Origin: Mariprofundus sp.
Lineage (GTDB): Bacteria; Pseudomonadota; Zetaproteobacteria; Mariprofundales; Mariprofundaceae
Assembly (NCBI GenBank): GCA_027019785.1
Contig: JALUWF010000313.1
Span: 1 to 35,741 of the forward strand
Length of the DNA: 35,741 nucleotides
Direction: 5' to 3'
Shown one piece after another: positions 26,368 through 34,724 of this stretch. The notes below the pieces were generated by a model. That model was given only the letters and a program-made list of their open reading frames with translations. It was not told the origin of the DNA and ran no database searches. A program made the position numbers and the translations under genes. Positions within the stretch are counted from its first letter, which is position 1. Each line of letters begins with the position of its first letter.

Positions 26368-27825
26368 ATGAATGCACTGATGATTCAAGGCACGGCCTCG
26401 GGCGTAGGCAAGTCGGTCTTGGTAGCGGGTCTGTGCCGTTTACTGGCTAGGAATGGTATCTCGGTGGCACCCTTCAAACCACAAAATATGAGTAATAATG
26501 CCGCCGTCACCATTGATGGCGGCGAAATCGGGCGAGCACAGGCATTGCAGGCTCTGGCTTGCGGCATTGAGCCGACTGTAGACATGAATCCGGTGCTGAT
26601 CAAACCCGAAGCCGATCAGACAGCGCAATTGATTGTGCGTGGAAAAGTGGTTGGTCAACTACAGGCCAAACGATTTCGCAAAGATCGGATTGGTTGGCTT
26701 GATACGGTGCTGGAATCATTCAACCGCCTGCAAGCGCAATATGATGTGGTGATTATCGAAGGTGCAGGAAGTCCCGCCGAGCCGAACTTACGTGAAGGCG
26801 ATATCGCCAACATGGGCTTTGCCGAAGCGGCCGATGTGCCGGTCTGGCTGGTCGGCGATATTGATTGCGGCGGCGTATTTGCTGCGCTGAAAGGCTCGCT
26901 CGATATTCTGTCTGAGTCTGAAAGGGGGCGCGTCAAAGCGCTGCTGATTAATCGCTTTCGTGGCAACCTGTCTCTGCTTGATGATGCGCTTACATGGCTG
27001 GAGTCTGAAACGAATAAACCGGTGGCCGGCGTCATTCCTTATCTATCACTGGAGCTGCCCGAAGAGGATGCCCCATACCGCCATATAGCGTTGCCTGCCC
27101 CATCTTCCATCTCACCTCTCACATCTCGCATGTTCCACATCGCTGTCATTGCCTACCCGCACTTGTCTAATCACGATGATATTGATCCGCTGGCAGCTGA
27201 AGCCGGAATCAAGCTCCGTTTTGTTCGTTCAGCTACCGAACTGCAACCTGCCGAGCTGATTATCCTGCCCGGTTCCAAGCATGTTTCCTCTGATTTGGAT
27301 TGGTTGCGCGATAGCGGCTTTGAGCCGGCACTGAAAAAGCACCTGCGTTACGGCGGTCGAATTCTCGGCATCTGCGGCGGCATGCAAATGCTGGGTAATG
27401 TCATTGACGATGAAGGCATTGAAGGCGGCAGCGCAACAGCTCTGGGCTGGTTACCGTTTTCAACCACTATGCAGGCAGAAAAAACACTGCGCCGGATCGA
27501 TCAGCCATCCAGTTACCCTGTGGGTTTCAGAGTAACCGGTTACGAAATTCATCACGGTGCATCAGATGAAGATCTGGGGCTATTTCCATTTGCAGCCTGC
27601 TCGGATGATCGTCAGGTGTGGGGCACGTATGTACACGGCCTATTTGAACAGGGGGCTTTTCGACAGGCATGGCTGGCTTCGGTCGGTTTCCAAGCCAGTA
27701 ATGGAATTGATCAGCGAGAACGTACACTGGCCTCGCTGGATCTGTTGGCCGACGCTTTGGAGCGTGAGCTGAATTCTGATCTTTTAGCTCCATTATTATC
27801 GACTCGGTTAATGCAGGATGGCTGA
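26368..27825 (+). CDS. cobQ: cobyric acid synthase CobQ/CbiP
   Basis: Glutamine-dependent amidotransferase that amidates four side chains of adenosylcobyrinate a,c-diamide. The N-terminal dethiobiotin synthetase-like domain has the P-loop GTASGVGKS at residues 8-16, then FKPQNMSNNAAVT and EGAGSPAEPNLREGDIANMG. The C-terminal class I glutaminase domain has ILGICGGMQMLG with Cys336 and the catalytic His423 in GTYVHGLFE. At 485 residues it has the standard length. The ribosome-binding site is weak (AAAAGG 11 bases before ATG). It follows the inverted-repeat element, which may have separated it from the original bluB-side operon. Confidence 0.95.
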   Translation: MNALMIQGTASGVGKSVLVAGLCRLLARNGISVAPFKPQNMSNNAAVTIDGGEIGRAQALQALACGIEPTVDMNPVLIKPEADQTAQLIVRGKVVGQLQAKRFRKDRIGWLDTVLESFNRLQAQYDVVIIEGAGSPAEPNLREGDIANMGFAEAADVPVWLVGDIDCGGVFAALKGSLDILSESERGRVKALLINRFRGNLSLLDDALTWLESETNKPVAGVIPYLSLELPEEDAPYRHIALPAPSSISPLTSRMFHIAVIAYPHLSNHDDIDPLAAEAGIKLRFVRSATELQPAELIILPGSKHVSSDLDWLRDSGFEPALKKHLRYGGRILGICGGMQMLGNVIDDEGIEGGSATALGWLPFSTTMQAEKTLRRIDQPSSYPVGFRVTGYEIHHGASDEDLGLFPFAACSDDRQVWGTYVHGLFEQGAFRQAWLASVGFQASNGIDQRERTLASLDLLADALERELNSDLLAPLLSTRLMQDG

Positions 27826-27860
27826 ATATCTGCAAGGTTATGTTGCGATTTGGAGGGGGA

Positions 27861-28289
27861 ATGACTGTTGAACCTGATATGATTGAAAAAATGAAGAAAA
27901 TTGAGGCTCTGTTTGCGAGAGCAGGTACAGATGGAGAACGACTGGCCGCAGAAGCTGCCATTGATCGGATCAAAAAACGTATCGAATTGTGTCAACAGAT
28001 TGATCCGCCTGTGGAATATAAATTTTCACTGGATAATACATGGTCAAGACGACTATTCATTGCTTTACTTCGCAGGTATGACATAGAGCCTTATCGGCGT
28101 TATCGACAGCGACGCACGACTGTGATGGCGAAGGTATCAAAATTGTTTGTTGATCAAACGCTCTGGCCCGAGTTCACCGCGTTGAATGGGGCTCTTCAAG
28201 CTCATCTGGATGAAATTACTAACAGTGTTATTTCGGAAGCTATTTTTGCCAATGGTGGTGATATAGAAGAAATGCCAGCGGTTAATTAA
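27861..28289 (+). CDS. DUF2786-like small protein, unknown function
   Basis: A 142-residue protein. The N-terminal helix pair MIEKMKKIEALFARAGTDGE, then RLAAEAAIDRIKKRIE, resembles the DUF2786 motif (K-I-x-x-L-x-x-A, then E-A-x-A-A). The rest, with DNTWSRRLFIALLRRYDIEP and FVDQTLWPEFTALNGALQ, resembles a conserved proteobacterial hypothetical protein. ATG at 27861 has GGAGGGGGA directly upstream; the in-frame start at 27840 has nothing. It lies 35 bases after cobQ and before the helicase gene, at the edge of the second accessory block. No function is known to me. Confidence 0.75.
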   Translation: MTVEPDMIEKMKKIEALFARAGTDGERLAAEAAIDRIKKRIELCQQIDPPVEYKFSLDNTWSRRLFIALLRRYDIEPYRRYRQRRTTVMAKVSKLFVDQTLWPEFTALNGALQAHLDEITNSVISEAIFANGGDIEEMPAVN

Positions 28290-28400
28290 AGACTGGGGTC
28301 TGTCCGACTTAACATGAAACAAACAACGCGCCTGCATGATTTTTTCCTGGTGTACAGGGAAGTAAAAACATACTTGATGTGTAGGGAGAACCTTTGAGCA

Positions 28401-31400
28401 ATGGATATCACTAAGACAGAATTAAGGAAAGCATTTTCAAGTACTTACTTTTCACGTGGTGAAGCTTATTTTCGTAATGGGAAGGTGCTGGCCGTGGAGG
28501 TATGCGAAACAGGGTGCCTGGAAATAAGTGTTACATCAGAAGTGGAAGGGAGGGGTAAGCCTTATACGCAGGATATTACGATTGAAAAACATAGCGCGAA
28601 GGGTCCACTGGATGTTGATGGATTTTGTAGTTGTCCTGTGGGGTATAACTGCAAGCATGTTGTGGCTGCCTGTTTGGAATATCTGGAAGTCTTGAGTGAT
28701 CATCCGGTGCTCACTGATGAGCCCGAGCAGGTCTCCCTGGCTTGGCTGGAAACATTTTCGAAGTCATTTCAAAAGGTTGATGCTGCCCAGGGGAGCAATG
28801 AAAAGTTTCTGGTGTATGTGCTTGATCTTGATCGTGCTAAGCAGCAATTAACCGTTGATGTTTGTCTTACCAATGTCTTGAAACGGGGTGGGTTATCCAA
28901 AGGTAAGTCCATCAAGGTGAACGACCTGTGTTATTATCCACCATCCTTTGCGAAAACGGTGGATGTTGAGGTGGCCAAGCTTATTTCAGCAAGCAATGAT
29001 CAATATGGTTATTACGCGGTGAAATATATTCAGGGAAAAGCAGGTTATTTGGCATTAAAGCAGATATTGGAAACGGGGCGTTGCTATTGGAAAAATCACC
29101 AGACGGAACAGATTCTGCGGGAAGGGAAGTCAAGAGCGTTTGCCTGTGAATGGAAATATGATGAATATGGGTGTGCCAATTTAAATATTTTAATTACACC
29201 CAAAGCGACCGTAATCAAAACCGATCCGCCCATGTATTGGGATGAATCGACGCATGAAGTTGGCTTGCTTAACAATGTCCCTTATACCACATCGCAGTTG
29301 GAGATGTTGATGCAAGCACCTGCTATTCCAGCATCGCTTGTCGATGAATTTAGTCAGCGTGCGGTATTGTCTATGCCTGAGCATCTGTTGGCTCCTCCGA
29401 AAGCCATTGAGATGGAGGTGATTAAAGAAGCTGAGCCTAAAGCGCAGGTGTTACTGTATGTTAAACACCATCAGGGCATTGATTATCGTCTGGCGCGGTT
29501 GCGTTTTAGCTATGCTGAACATGAACTGGCTGTCTTTCCACAGCATCAAGAAACTAAAATAATCGAAGCGCATAAAATCATCAATGTTTTCAGAGATATG
29601 GCGGCAGAAAGCCTTTTCTTGGGAGAGCTGCACCGCATTGGTTTAGTCGATTGGATGTATGCTAACGAGAAGGATTGTAATTTCTTCTTTAGCGAAAGAA
29701 ATGAAGTAGCCAATGACACATTATGGGCTGACTTTATGATCAATGGGATACCAAGCCTGGAAGCCGATGGCTGGTCTATTGAGGTGGCGGATAACTTTAA
29801 TATGCAGTTGCATGAAGCTGATCAGTGGCATGCAGATATTGAGGAAAAGGGAAATGACTGGTTTAGTTTAAGTTTTGACATCGAGATTAACCAGCGGAAA
29901 CAAGCCCTGTTGCCGTTGATAACGAAGGTGTTGGAACATTATGATCTGAATGATCTGCCTGAAACCTTGGTGGTGAATTTGGGCGGTGGTCAATACCTGC
30001 AGTTGCCCAGCGCGCAGATAAAGCCGGTGCTGGAAATTGTTTATGAGCTTTATAACCAAGAGCGGCTATCTGATGATGGTGTGTTGGAGATGTCGCATTT
30101 TGATGTTGTTCGTTTAGCTGATTTGGAGCAACAAAACTCGAATATACAATGGTGTGGCGGTGAGGAGCTTAGATCGCTTGGCAAGCAGTTGAAGGATTTT
30201 GAAGGCATTCAGGCGGTGCAATCGCCACAAGGTTTGCAGGCTGAATTAAGGGATTATCAGCAACAGGGGCTGAATTGGTTGCAGTTTTTACGCAGTTATC
30301 ATCTGAACGGTATTCTGGCTGATGATATGGGGCTGGGGAAAACGGTACAAACCCTGGCGCATCTGCTGTTGGAAAAAGAACAGGGGCGCATGGATAAGCC
30401 CTGTTTGGTTATTGCGCCGACCAGCCTGATGGGCAATTGGCGGCGCGAAGCTGCTGTGTTTGCACCAGAGCTAAAAGTGCTGATTTTACAAGGCTCTGAT
30501 CGTCACCAATATTTTGAACATATTGAGGATTATGACATTGTTTTAAGCACTTACCCGCTATTGGTCAGGGATGATGAGGTGCTTTTAAGCCATGAATATC
30601 ACATGCTTATATTGGATGAAGCACAAGTGGTGAAAAATCCGAAATCCAAAGCCGCAAAAATTATCAGACAATTTAAAGCAGCGCATAAAGTATGTTTGAC
30701 AGGCACGCCGATGGAGAATCATCTGGGCGAATTGTGGGCGCTGTTTGATTTCCTCATGCCGGGTTTTTTGGGCGATCTTAAACAATTTAACAGCTTGTTT
30801 CGTAAGCCGATTGAGATTCATGGCGATGGTGAATTGCAACAGCGCTTAGTGAATCGTGTGAAGCCATTTATGTTGCGCCGCAGCAAAAGTGAAGTGGCCT
30901 CGGAATTACCGGAAAAAACAGAAATCACACGCATGGTGAGCCTTGGAAAACAGCAAGCCGCTCTGTACGAAAGCATTCGTATTGCGATGGAAGATAAGGT
31001 GCGAAAAACCATTGCCACCAAGGGCTTAGCGAGAAGCCATATCACGATTCTCGATGCCCTGTTGAAGCTGCGCCAAGTCTGTTGTGATCCGCGTATTCTA
31101 TCCTTAAAGCAGGCACAAAAAGTCCAGGAATCAGCCAAGCTGGATATGTTGATGGAGATGTTGCCTAAAATGCTGGAAGAGGGGCGGCGGATATTGATTT
31201 TCTCACAGTTCACTAAAATGCTGGCTTTGATTGAAAATGAGATAAAAACGCAGCATATCAGCTACACCAAGCTGACAGGGCAAACACGCAAACGTGATGC
31301 GGTGATTGATACATTCAAACAGGGCAAGGCCGATGTGTTCTTGATTAGTCTGAAAGCCGGTGGTGTGGGGCTAAATTTAACGGAAGCCGATACCGTGATT

Positions 31401-31646
31401 CACTACGATCCCTGGTGGAATCCGGCGGCTGAAAATCAGGCCACCGACAGAACACACCGCATTGGACAGGATAAAGCCGTATTTGTGTATAAGCTGGTGG
31501 TGGAAAACAGCGTGGAGGAAAAAATCATTGCCATGCAGGTTAAGAAAAAAGCCTTAGCTGATGCCATTTACCAACAGGGTAAGGGAAAAGATGAGCTTGT
31601 GATCACCTCAGATGATATGCAGGCGCTGTTTGCACCGTTGACGTAA
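28401..31646 (+). CDS. SWIM zinc-finger SNF2-family helicase/ATPase
   Basis: A 1081-residue SF2 translocase of the SNF2/RapA type that moves on duplex DNA. The SWIM zinc finger FCSCPVGYNCKH is at residues 75-86 (C76, C78, C84, H86). The SNF2 core has ADDMGLGKTVQTLAHLL (K647), the DEAQ box at 739-742 in LDEAQVVKNPKSKAAK, LTGTPMENHLGELWALF, then helicase C with ILIFSQFTKMLALIENE and motif VI QATDRTHRIGQ (1013-1023). It is AT-rich against the cob genes (19 G+C of 60 in 29161-29220; 35 of 60 in 33661-33720). ATG at 28401 has AGGGAG 12 bases upstream. Similar proteins occur in ordinary genomes and in defence islands; the role here is open. Confidence 0.92.
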   Translation: MDITKTELRKAFSSTYFSRGEAYFRNGKVLAVEVCETGCLEISVTSEVEGRGKPYTQDITIEKHSAKGPLDVDGFCSCPVGYNCKHVVAACLEYLEVLSDHPVLTDEPEQVSLAWLETFSKSFQKVDAAQGSNEKFLVYVLDLDRAKQQLTVDVCLTNVLKRGGLSKGKSIKVNDLCYYPPSFAKTVDVEVAKLISASNDQYGYYAVKYIQGKAGYLALKQILETGRCYWKNHQTEQILREGKSRAFACEWKYDEYGCANLNILITPKATVIKTDPPMYWDESTHEVGLLNNVPYTTSQLEMLMQAPAIPASLVDEFSQRAVLSMPEHLLAPPKAIEMEVIKEAEPKAQVLLYVKHHQGIDYRLARLRFSYAEHELAVFPQHQETKIIEAHKIINVFRDMAAESLFLGELHRIGLVDWMYANEKDCNFFFSERNEVANDTLWADFMINGIPSLEADGWSIEVADNFNMQLHEADQWHADIEEKGNDWFSLSFDIEINQRKQALLPLITKVLEHYDLNDLPETLVVNLGGGQYLQLPSAQIKPVLEIVYELYNQERLSDDGVLEMSHFDVVRLADLEQQNSNIQWCGGEELRSLGKQLKDFEGIQAVQSPQGLQAELRDYQQQGLNWLQFLRSYHLNGILADDMGLGKTVQTLAHLLLEKEQGRMDKPCLVIAPTSLMGNWRREAAVFAPELKVLILQGSDRHQYFEHIEDYDIVLSTYPLLVRDDEVLLSHEYHMLILDEAQVVKNPKSKAAKIIRQFKAAHKVCLTGTPMENHLGELWALFDFLMPGFLGDLKQFNSLFRKPIEIHGDGELQQRLVNRVKPFMLRRSKSEVASELPEKTEITRMVSLGKQQAALYESIRIAMEDKVRKTIATKGLARSHITILDALLKLRQVCCDPRILSLKQAQKVQESAKLDMLMEMLPKMLEEGRRILIFSQFTKMLALIENEIKTQHISYTKLTGQTRKRDAVIDTFKQGKADVFLISLKAGGVGLNLTEADTVIHYDPWWNPAAENQATDRTHRIGQDKAVFVYKLVVENSVEEKIIAMQVKKKALADAIYQQGKGKDELVITSDDMQALFAPLT

Positions 31647-31718
31647 TCAGTCAGCGCACCCTGTTTCTGATGGAAGAGTGGCGTTTAATGAGGAATTAGA
31701 TCTTGATTGATGCCGTTA

Positions 31719-31767
31719 TTGACAAAATAGTTACATCCATCCAAACTTAACCAGTTTGTTAACTAGT
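31719..31767 (+). promoter_or_regulatory. promoter and operator-like repeats before the Phd-VapC pair
   Basis: TTGACA at 31719-31724 is a perfect -35 hexamer; the -10 is not clear. Downstream, overlapping inverted repeats AAACT-TAACC-AGTTT (31743-31757) and TTAAC-CAGTTT-GTTAA (31748-31762), then the palindrome ACTAGT (31762-31767), lie just before AGGAG and the antitoxin ATG. This layout suits autoregulation by the antitoxin. It is inferred from position. Confidence 0.45.
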
Positions 31768-31777
31768 AGGAGTTGGT

Positions 31778-32029
31778 ATGGCCCGTGAGTCTCATAAACA
31801 GGTTTCAGCCTTTGATGCAAAAACACATCTTTCTTCCCTTATTCGAGAAGTGGAAGGCGGGCAAAGTTTTACAATTACCCGAAGGGGTTCGCCTGTTGCG
31901 CGACTAGAGCCCATTCATGATCAGGGCGGCGATGTAAGAGATTTGCTGGCTCGTTTCAGAGCAGTTCGGCAGCGTATTAAAGGTGATATCAATATTCGGG
32001 AACTGATTGATGACGGTCGGAAATACTGA
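31778..32029 (+). CDS. Phd/YefM-type antitoxin
   Basis: Antitoxin of a VapC-type toxin-antitoxin pair; it binds the toxin and the operon promoter. The 83-residue product begins VSAFDAKTHLSSLIREVEGG, followed by FTITRRGSPVARLEPI, the Phd family pattern. The C-terminal tail (VRDLLARFRAVRQ) should be the toxin-binding part. ATG at 31778 has AGGAG 5 bases upstream. The stop overlaps the toxin start as TGATG, as usual for such pairs. Confidence 0.88.
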   Translation: MARESHKQVSAFDAKTHLSSLIREVEGGQSFTITRRGSPVARLEPIHDQGGDVRDLLARFRAVRQRIKGDINIRELIDDGRKY

Positions 32030-32442
32030 TGCTTTGGGTAATGGATTGTTCAATAGCGGCAGCACTGGGGCTACCCGATGAGTATTCTGAAAAAGCCGAT
32101 GCATTCATATTGCAGATGCAGAATAGCGAAACGTGGGTTCCTTCACTCTGGTGGCATGAGGTTGGCAATGTGCTTGTCTCTGCCAAACGAAGAGGACGCA
32201 TCAGTGATAATGACACTTCCCGATTACTTCAATTATATGGAGAGATGCCAATCAGAACTGACAGCCCAACAGGTTCAGGCATGCTTGAGCGGGTTCATCG
32301 CTTGTCCATGACCTGCAATCTTTCAGCTTATGATGCGACTTATCTGGAATTGGCCGAGCGCAAGCAGGCGGGCCTGGCCACGTTGGACAAAAAACTACTT
32401 CAGGCAGCCAGGGGTTGCGGTATTAATGTTTTTTCGTCTTGA
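32029..32442 (+). CDS. vapC: VapC-type PIN-domain toxin
   Basis: Probable Mg-dependent ribonuclease of the PIN fold that cleaves RNA when released from its antitoxin. Acidic residues expected in the active site are visible: D6 in VMDCSIAAAL, E43 in WHEVGNVLVSAKRRGRI, the Asp of LSAYDATYLELAERKQA and the Asp of LATLDKKLLQAA. At 137 residues it has the usual length. It is translationally coupled to the antitoxin by TGATG. Confidence 0.9.
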   Translation: MLWVMDCSIAAALGLPDEYSEKADAFILQMQNSETWVPSLWWHEVGNVLVSAKRRGRISDNDTSRLLQLYGEMPIRTDSPTGSGMLERVHRLSMTCNLSAYDATYLELAERKQAGLATLDKKLLQAARGCGINVFSS

Positions 32443-32466
32443 ATGCGTAACCGACTAAGGAGTTCA

Positions 32467-32583
32467 ATGTGGAAGTTAACCAAATTCTATATAATATTGA
32501 TGAAAAAATGTTGTTTGTACATCACTTATGTCTGTCACGCTAATCTTGGGTGGAGCCCGCAGTGGCAAGAGTCGCCGGGCTGA
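32467..32583 (+). promoter_or_regulatory. cobU leader region: short ORF with strong RBS and a TATAAT box
   Basis: AAGGAG at 32457-32462 precedes ATG 32467 of a 38-codon frame (MWKLTKFYIILMKKCC and so on) that ends at 32583 inside cobU in another frame. A TATAAT hexamer lies at 32490-32495, about 33 bases before the cobU ATG at 32528, which itself has no ribosome-binding site. This may be a leader peptide, a promoter (the -35 is weak), or the remains of older upstream sequence. The elements are seen; their use is inferred. Confidence 0.35.
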
Positions 32584-34117
32584 AAGCATTGCTTTATCGC
32601 TGTGCGCAAATCCGATTTATATCGCCACCGCCCCGATCATTGCGGGCGATCCTGAATGGCAGGCGCGTATTGATCATCATCGTAGCAGCCGCAGTGATTG
32701 CTGGCAGTTGATTGAAGAAGAGCTGGAACTGGTCAGTGCGCTTCAGAAACACGCGAGCACGAATCGCGCTGTGCTGGTCGATTGTCTGACACTCTGGCTA
32801 TCCAACCTGATGTTTGCCGGTGAAGATGTGGAGGCGGAGATCGAAGCGTTGGGAGCATGCCTGCCGACACTGGCTGGTGAAGTGATTCTGGTGGCCAATG
32901 AGGTCGGCATGGGGCTGGTGCCGGAAACAGGCGAGGGACGTAGATTTCGCGATGCACAGGGGCGCTTGAATCAAACCGTAGCCGCAGTGGCGAATCGGGT
33001 GGAGTTTGTCGCGGCAGGTTTGCCGCTCAATTTGAAATCAGCAGCCCGAATTCATACAGTTTACACCAGCGCATCAAGGAGATTCACATTGTCTGTTAGA
33101 CAGATTCATATTGATATCGAAAAAGAAGCGCGGGCGCATCAGGATAACCTGACCAAACCGCGCGGTGCGCTGGGCAGGCTGGAGGATGTCGCTTGCTGGT
33201 TTGCCGCTCGTCAGGGCAACGTGAAACCCGACCAAATCAAACCGCATATCGCTGTGTTTGCTGGCGATCATGGTGTGGTGGATGAGGGGGTTTCGGCTTA
33301 TCCATCTGTGGTGACTGGCGAAATGGTGAAGAATTTCGCGCGTGGCGGCGCTGCAATCAATGTATTGGCGCGACGTTGTGGTGCCAGCCTGTCGGTGGTT
33401 GATGCCGGCGTCGTCACCAACCTGGAAGCAATAGACGGCGTTGTGCATGCCAAAGTCAAACCCGGCACGGGGAACCTGTTACATCAATCGGCAATGAGTA
33501 CCGATGAATGTGCTGCGGCTATTGATGTAGGCAAGGCTGAAGCTCGCAAGGCGATCAATGGCGGCACGAATCTGCTGATTGCCGGTGATATGGGCATCGG
33601 AAATACCACGGCCAGCGCCTGTATCATTTGCCGGCTGACGCAAGCATCGCCTGAAAACGTGGTCGGTTTCGGAACCGGCGTGGACGATACCGGGCGCTTG
33701 CTGAAAATCGATGTGGTGAACCGGGCTCTGCAACGGATTGCAGATCTATCCGATGCGCAGGTACTTCAACAGGTCGGTGGTCTGGAGATTGCAGCCATGG
33801 CCGGTTTCTATTTGCAGGCAGCCGAATCCGGCGTGCCTGTGCTGATTGACGGCTTTATTGCTTCAGCGGCGGCGCTGGCTGCCTGCGTGATTGAACCGGA
33901 TGCGCATAACTGGATGCTCGCTTCCCATATCTCGCATGAAAACGGCCATGCGCTGGCGCTGGAAGCATTGGGTCTCTCTCCGCTGATTGATCTGGGTATG
34001 CGCCTTGGCGAAGGCTCGGGGGCGGCATTGATTGTGCCGTTATTGCAATCGGCCATCGCCCTGCATAACGAGATGGCGACTTTTGAAAGTGCCGGTGTGA
34101 CTGATCAAGATGGCTGA
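32528..34117 (+). CDS. cobU-cobT: fused CobU-CobT: adenosylcobinamide kinase/guanylyltransferase + nicotinate-nucleotide-DMB phosphoribosyltransferase
   Basis: One uninterrupted 529-codon frame encodes two enzymes of nucleotide loop assembly. Residues 1-187 are CobU: P-loop GGARSGKS at 8-15, His pair H50-H51 in ARIDHHRSSR, VLVDCLTLWLSNLMF and VANEVGMGLVPETGEGRRFR. From residue 188 onward the sequence is a complete 342-residue CobT: LTKPRGALGRLEDVA, VFAGDHGVVDEGVSAYPSVV, AGDMGIGNTTASACI, and the catalytic Glu in MRLGEGSGAALIVPLL. CobU activates adenosylcobinamide to its GDP form and CobT activates DMB made by BluB. No stop separates them, yet a ribosome-binding site and TTG sit exactly at the junction. 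It overlaps cobC by 8 bases. Confidence 0.92.
   Translation: MSVTLILGGARSGKSRRAESIALSLCANPIYIATAPIIAGDPEWQARIDHHRSSRSDCWQLIEEELELVSALQKHASTNRAVLVDCLTLWLSNLMFAGEDVEAEIEALGACLPTLAGEVILVANEVGMGLVPETGEGRRFRDAQGRLNQTVAAVANRVEFVAAGLPLNLKSAARIHTVYTSASRRFTLSVRQIHIDIEKEARAHQDNLTKPRGALGRLEDVACWFAARQGNVKPDQIKPHIAVFAGDHGVVDEGVSAYPSVVTGEMVKNFARGGAAINVLARRCGASLSVVDAGVVTNLEAIDGVVHAKVKPGTGNLLHQSAMSTDECAAAIDVGKAEARKAINGGTNLLIAGDMGIGNTTASACIICRLTQASPENVVGFGTGVDDTGRLLKIDVVNRALQRIADLSDAQVLQQVGGLEIAAMAGFYLQAAESGVPVLIDGFIASAAALAACVIEPDAHNWMLASHISHENGHALALEALGLSPLIDLGMRLGEGSGAALIVPLLQSAIALHNEMATFESAGVTDQDG
33076..33091 (+). promoter_or_regulatory. internal ribosome-binding site and TTG start at the CobU/CobT junction
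   Basis: AAGGAG at 33076-33081 is followed by 7 bases and TTG at 33089-33091, in the same frame as cobU. TTG is codon 188, exactly where CobT homology starts (LSVRQIHIDIEKEA). The position and spacing are ideal for independent initiation of a separate 342-residue CobT. Confidence 0.6.
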
Positions 34118-34724
34118 AAACATCATCACTATTGATCTGCTGCGCCACGGCGCAGTAGATGCCGAAGGCTGGGCTTTTCGCGGCAGCACCGATCTGCCGC
34201 TTTCGGAGGCCGGCTGGCAGCAGATGCGCAGCGTGGCAGCATCGTTTGAACCGTTTGACCAGATCGCCACTTCCCCATTGCAACGCTGTCGCCTGTTTGC
34301 GAATGAATTAAACAAAAAACAGCAGACACGCCTGATGACATTGCACGATATGCGCGAAATGGATTTTGGTGACTGGGAAAATCGTAGTTTTGACGAAATC
34401 GAAACTGAGTATGGCACGTTATTACGCCAGTTCTGGCAGTCGCCTGTCGGCATACAGCCACCGGGCGGGGAAGAGTTTGACGATTTTAGTCAGCGCGTGA
34501 TTCACTGCTGGCAGCGGTGGATAGAGAGCGATTGCGGCAATCACCGTCTGCTGGTGGCGCATGGCGGAGTGATCCGCGTACTGCTGGCGCATCTGTTGGA
34601 TATGCCGATAGCGGCACTCTGGCGGCTACATCTGCCCTATGCCTCATGGAGCCGGGTGTCGTTATGCGAAGGGCATCAGCCTCGTCTGCTGTTTATGAAT
34701 CGGGAGCCGACATGCGCGGATTAA
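34110..34724 (+). CDS. cobC: alpha-ribazole phosphatase CobC (histidine phosphatase family)
   Basis: Removes the phosphate from alpha-ribazole-5'-phosphate or adenosylcobalamin-5'-phosphate at the end of B12 synthesis. The catalytic RHG motif is at residues 12-14 (DLLRHGAVDAEGWAF), followed by TSPLQRCRLFANELNKK, the MREMDFGDWENRSFDEIE block typical of the family, and the second His151 in LLVAHGGVIRVLLAHLL. The product is 204 residues. The ATG overlaps the cobT stop (ATGGCTGA), and the 3' end overlaps cobS by 13 bases. A general phosphoglycerate mutase-like role is unlikely in this context. Confidence 0.9.
   Translation: MAENIITIDLLRHGAVDAEGWAFRGSTDLPLSEAGWQQMRSVAASFEPFDQIATSPLQRCRLFANELNKKQQTRLMTLHDMREMDFGDWENRSFDEIETEYGTLLRQFWQSPVGIQPPGGEEFDDFSQRVIHCWQRWIESDCGNHRLLVAHGGVIRVLLAHLLDMPIAALWRLHLPYASWSRVSLCEGHQPRLLFMNREPTCAD

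Noticed and set aside
34517-34711. Upstream extension of cobS to 34517
   Set aside because: The added residues overlap cobC in another frame and lack similarity to CobS, whose normal N-terminus begins at the ATG at 34712.
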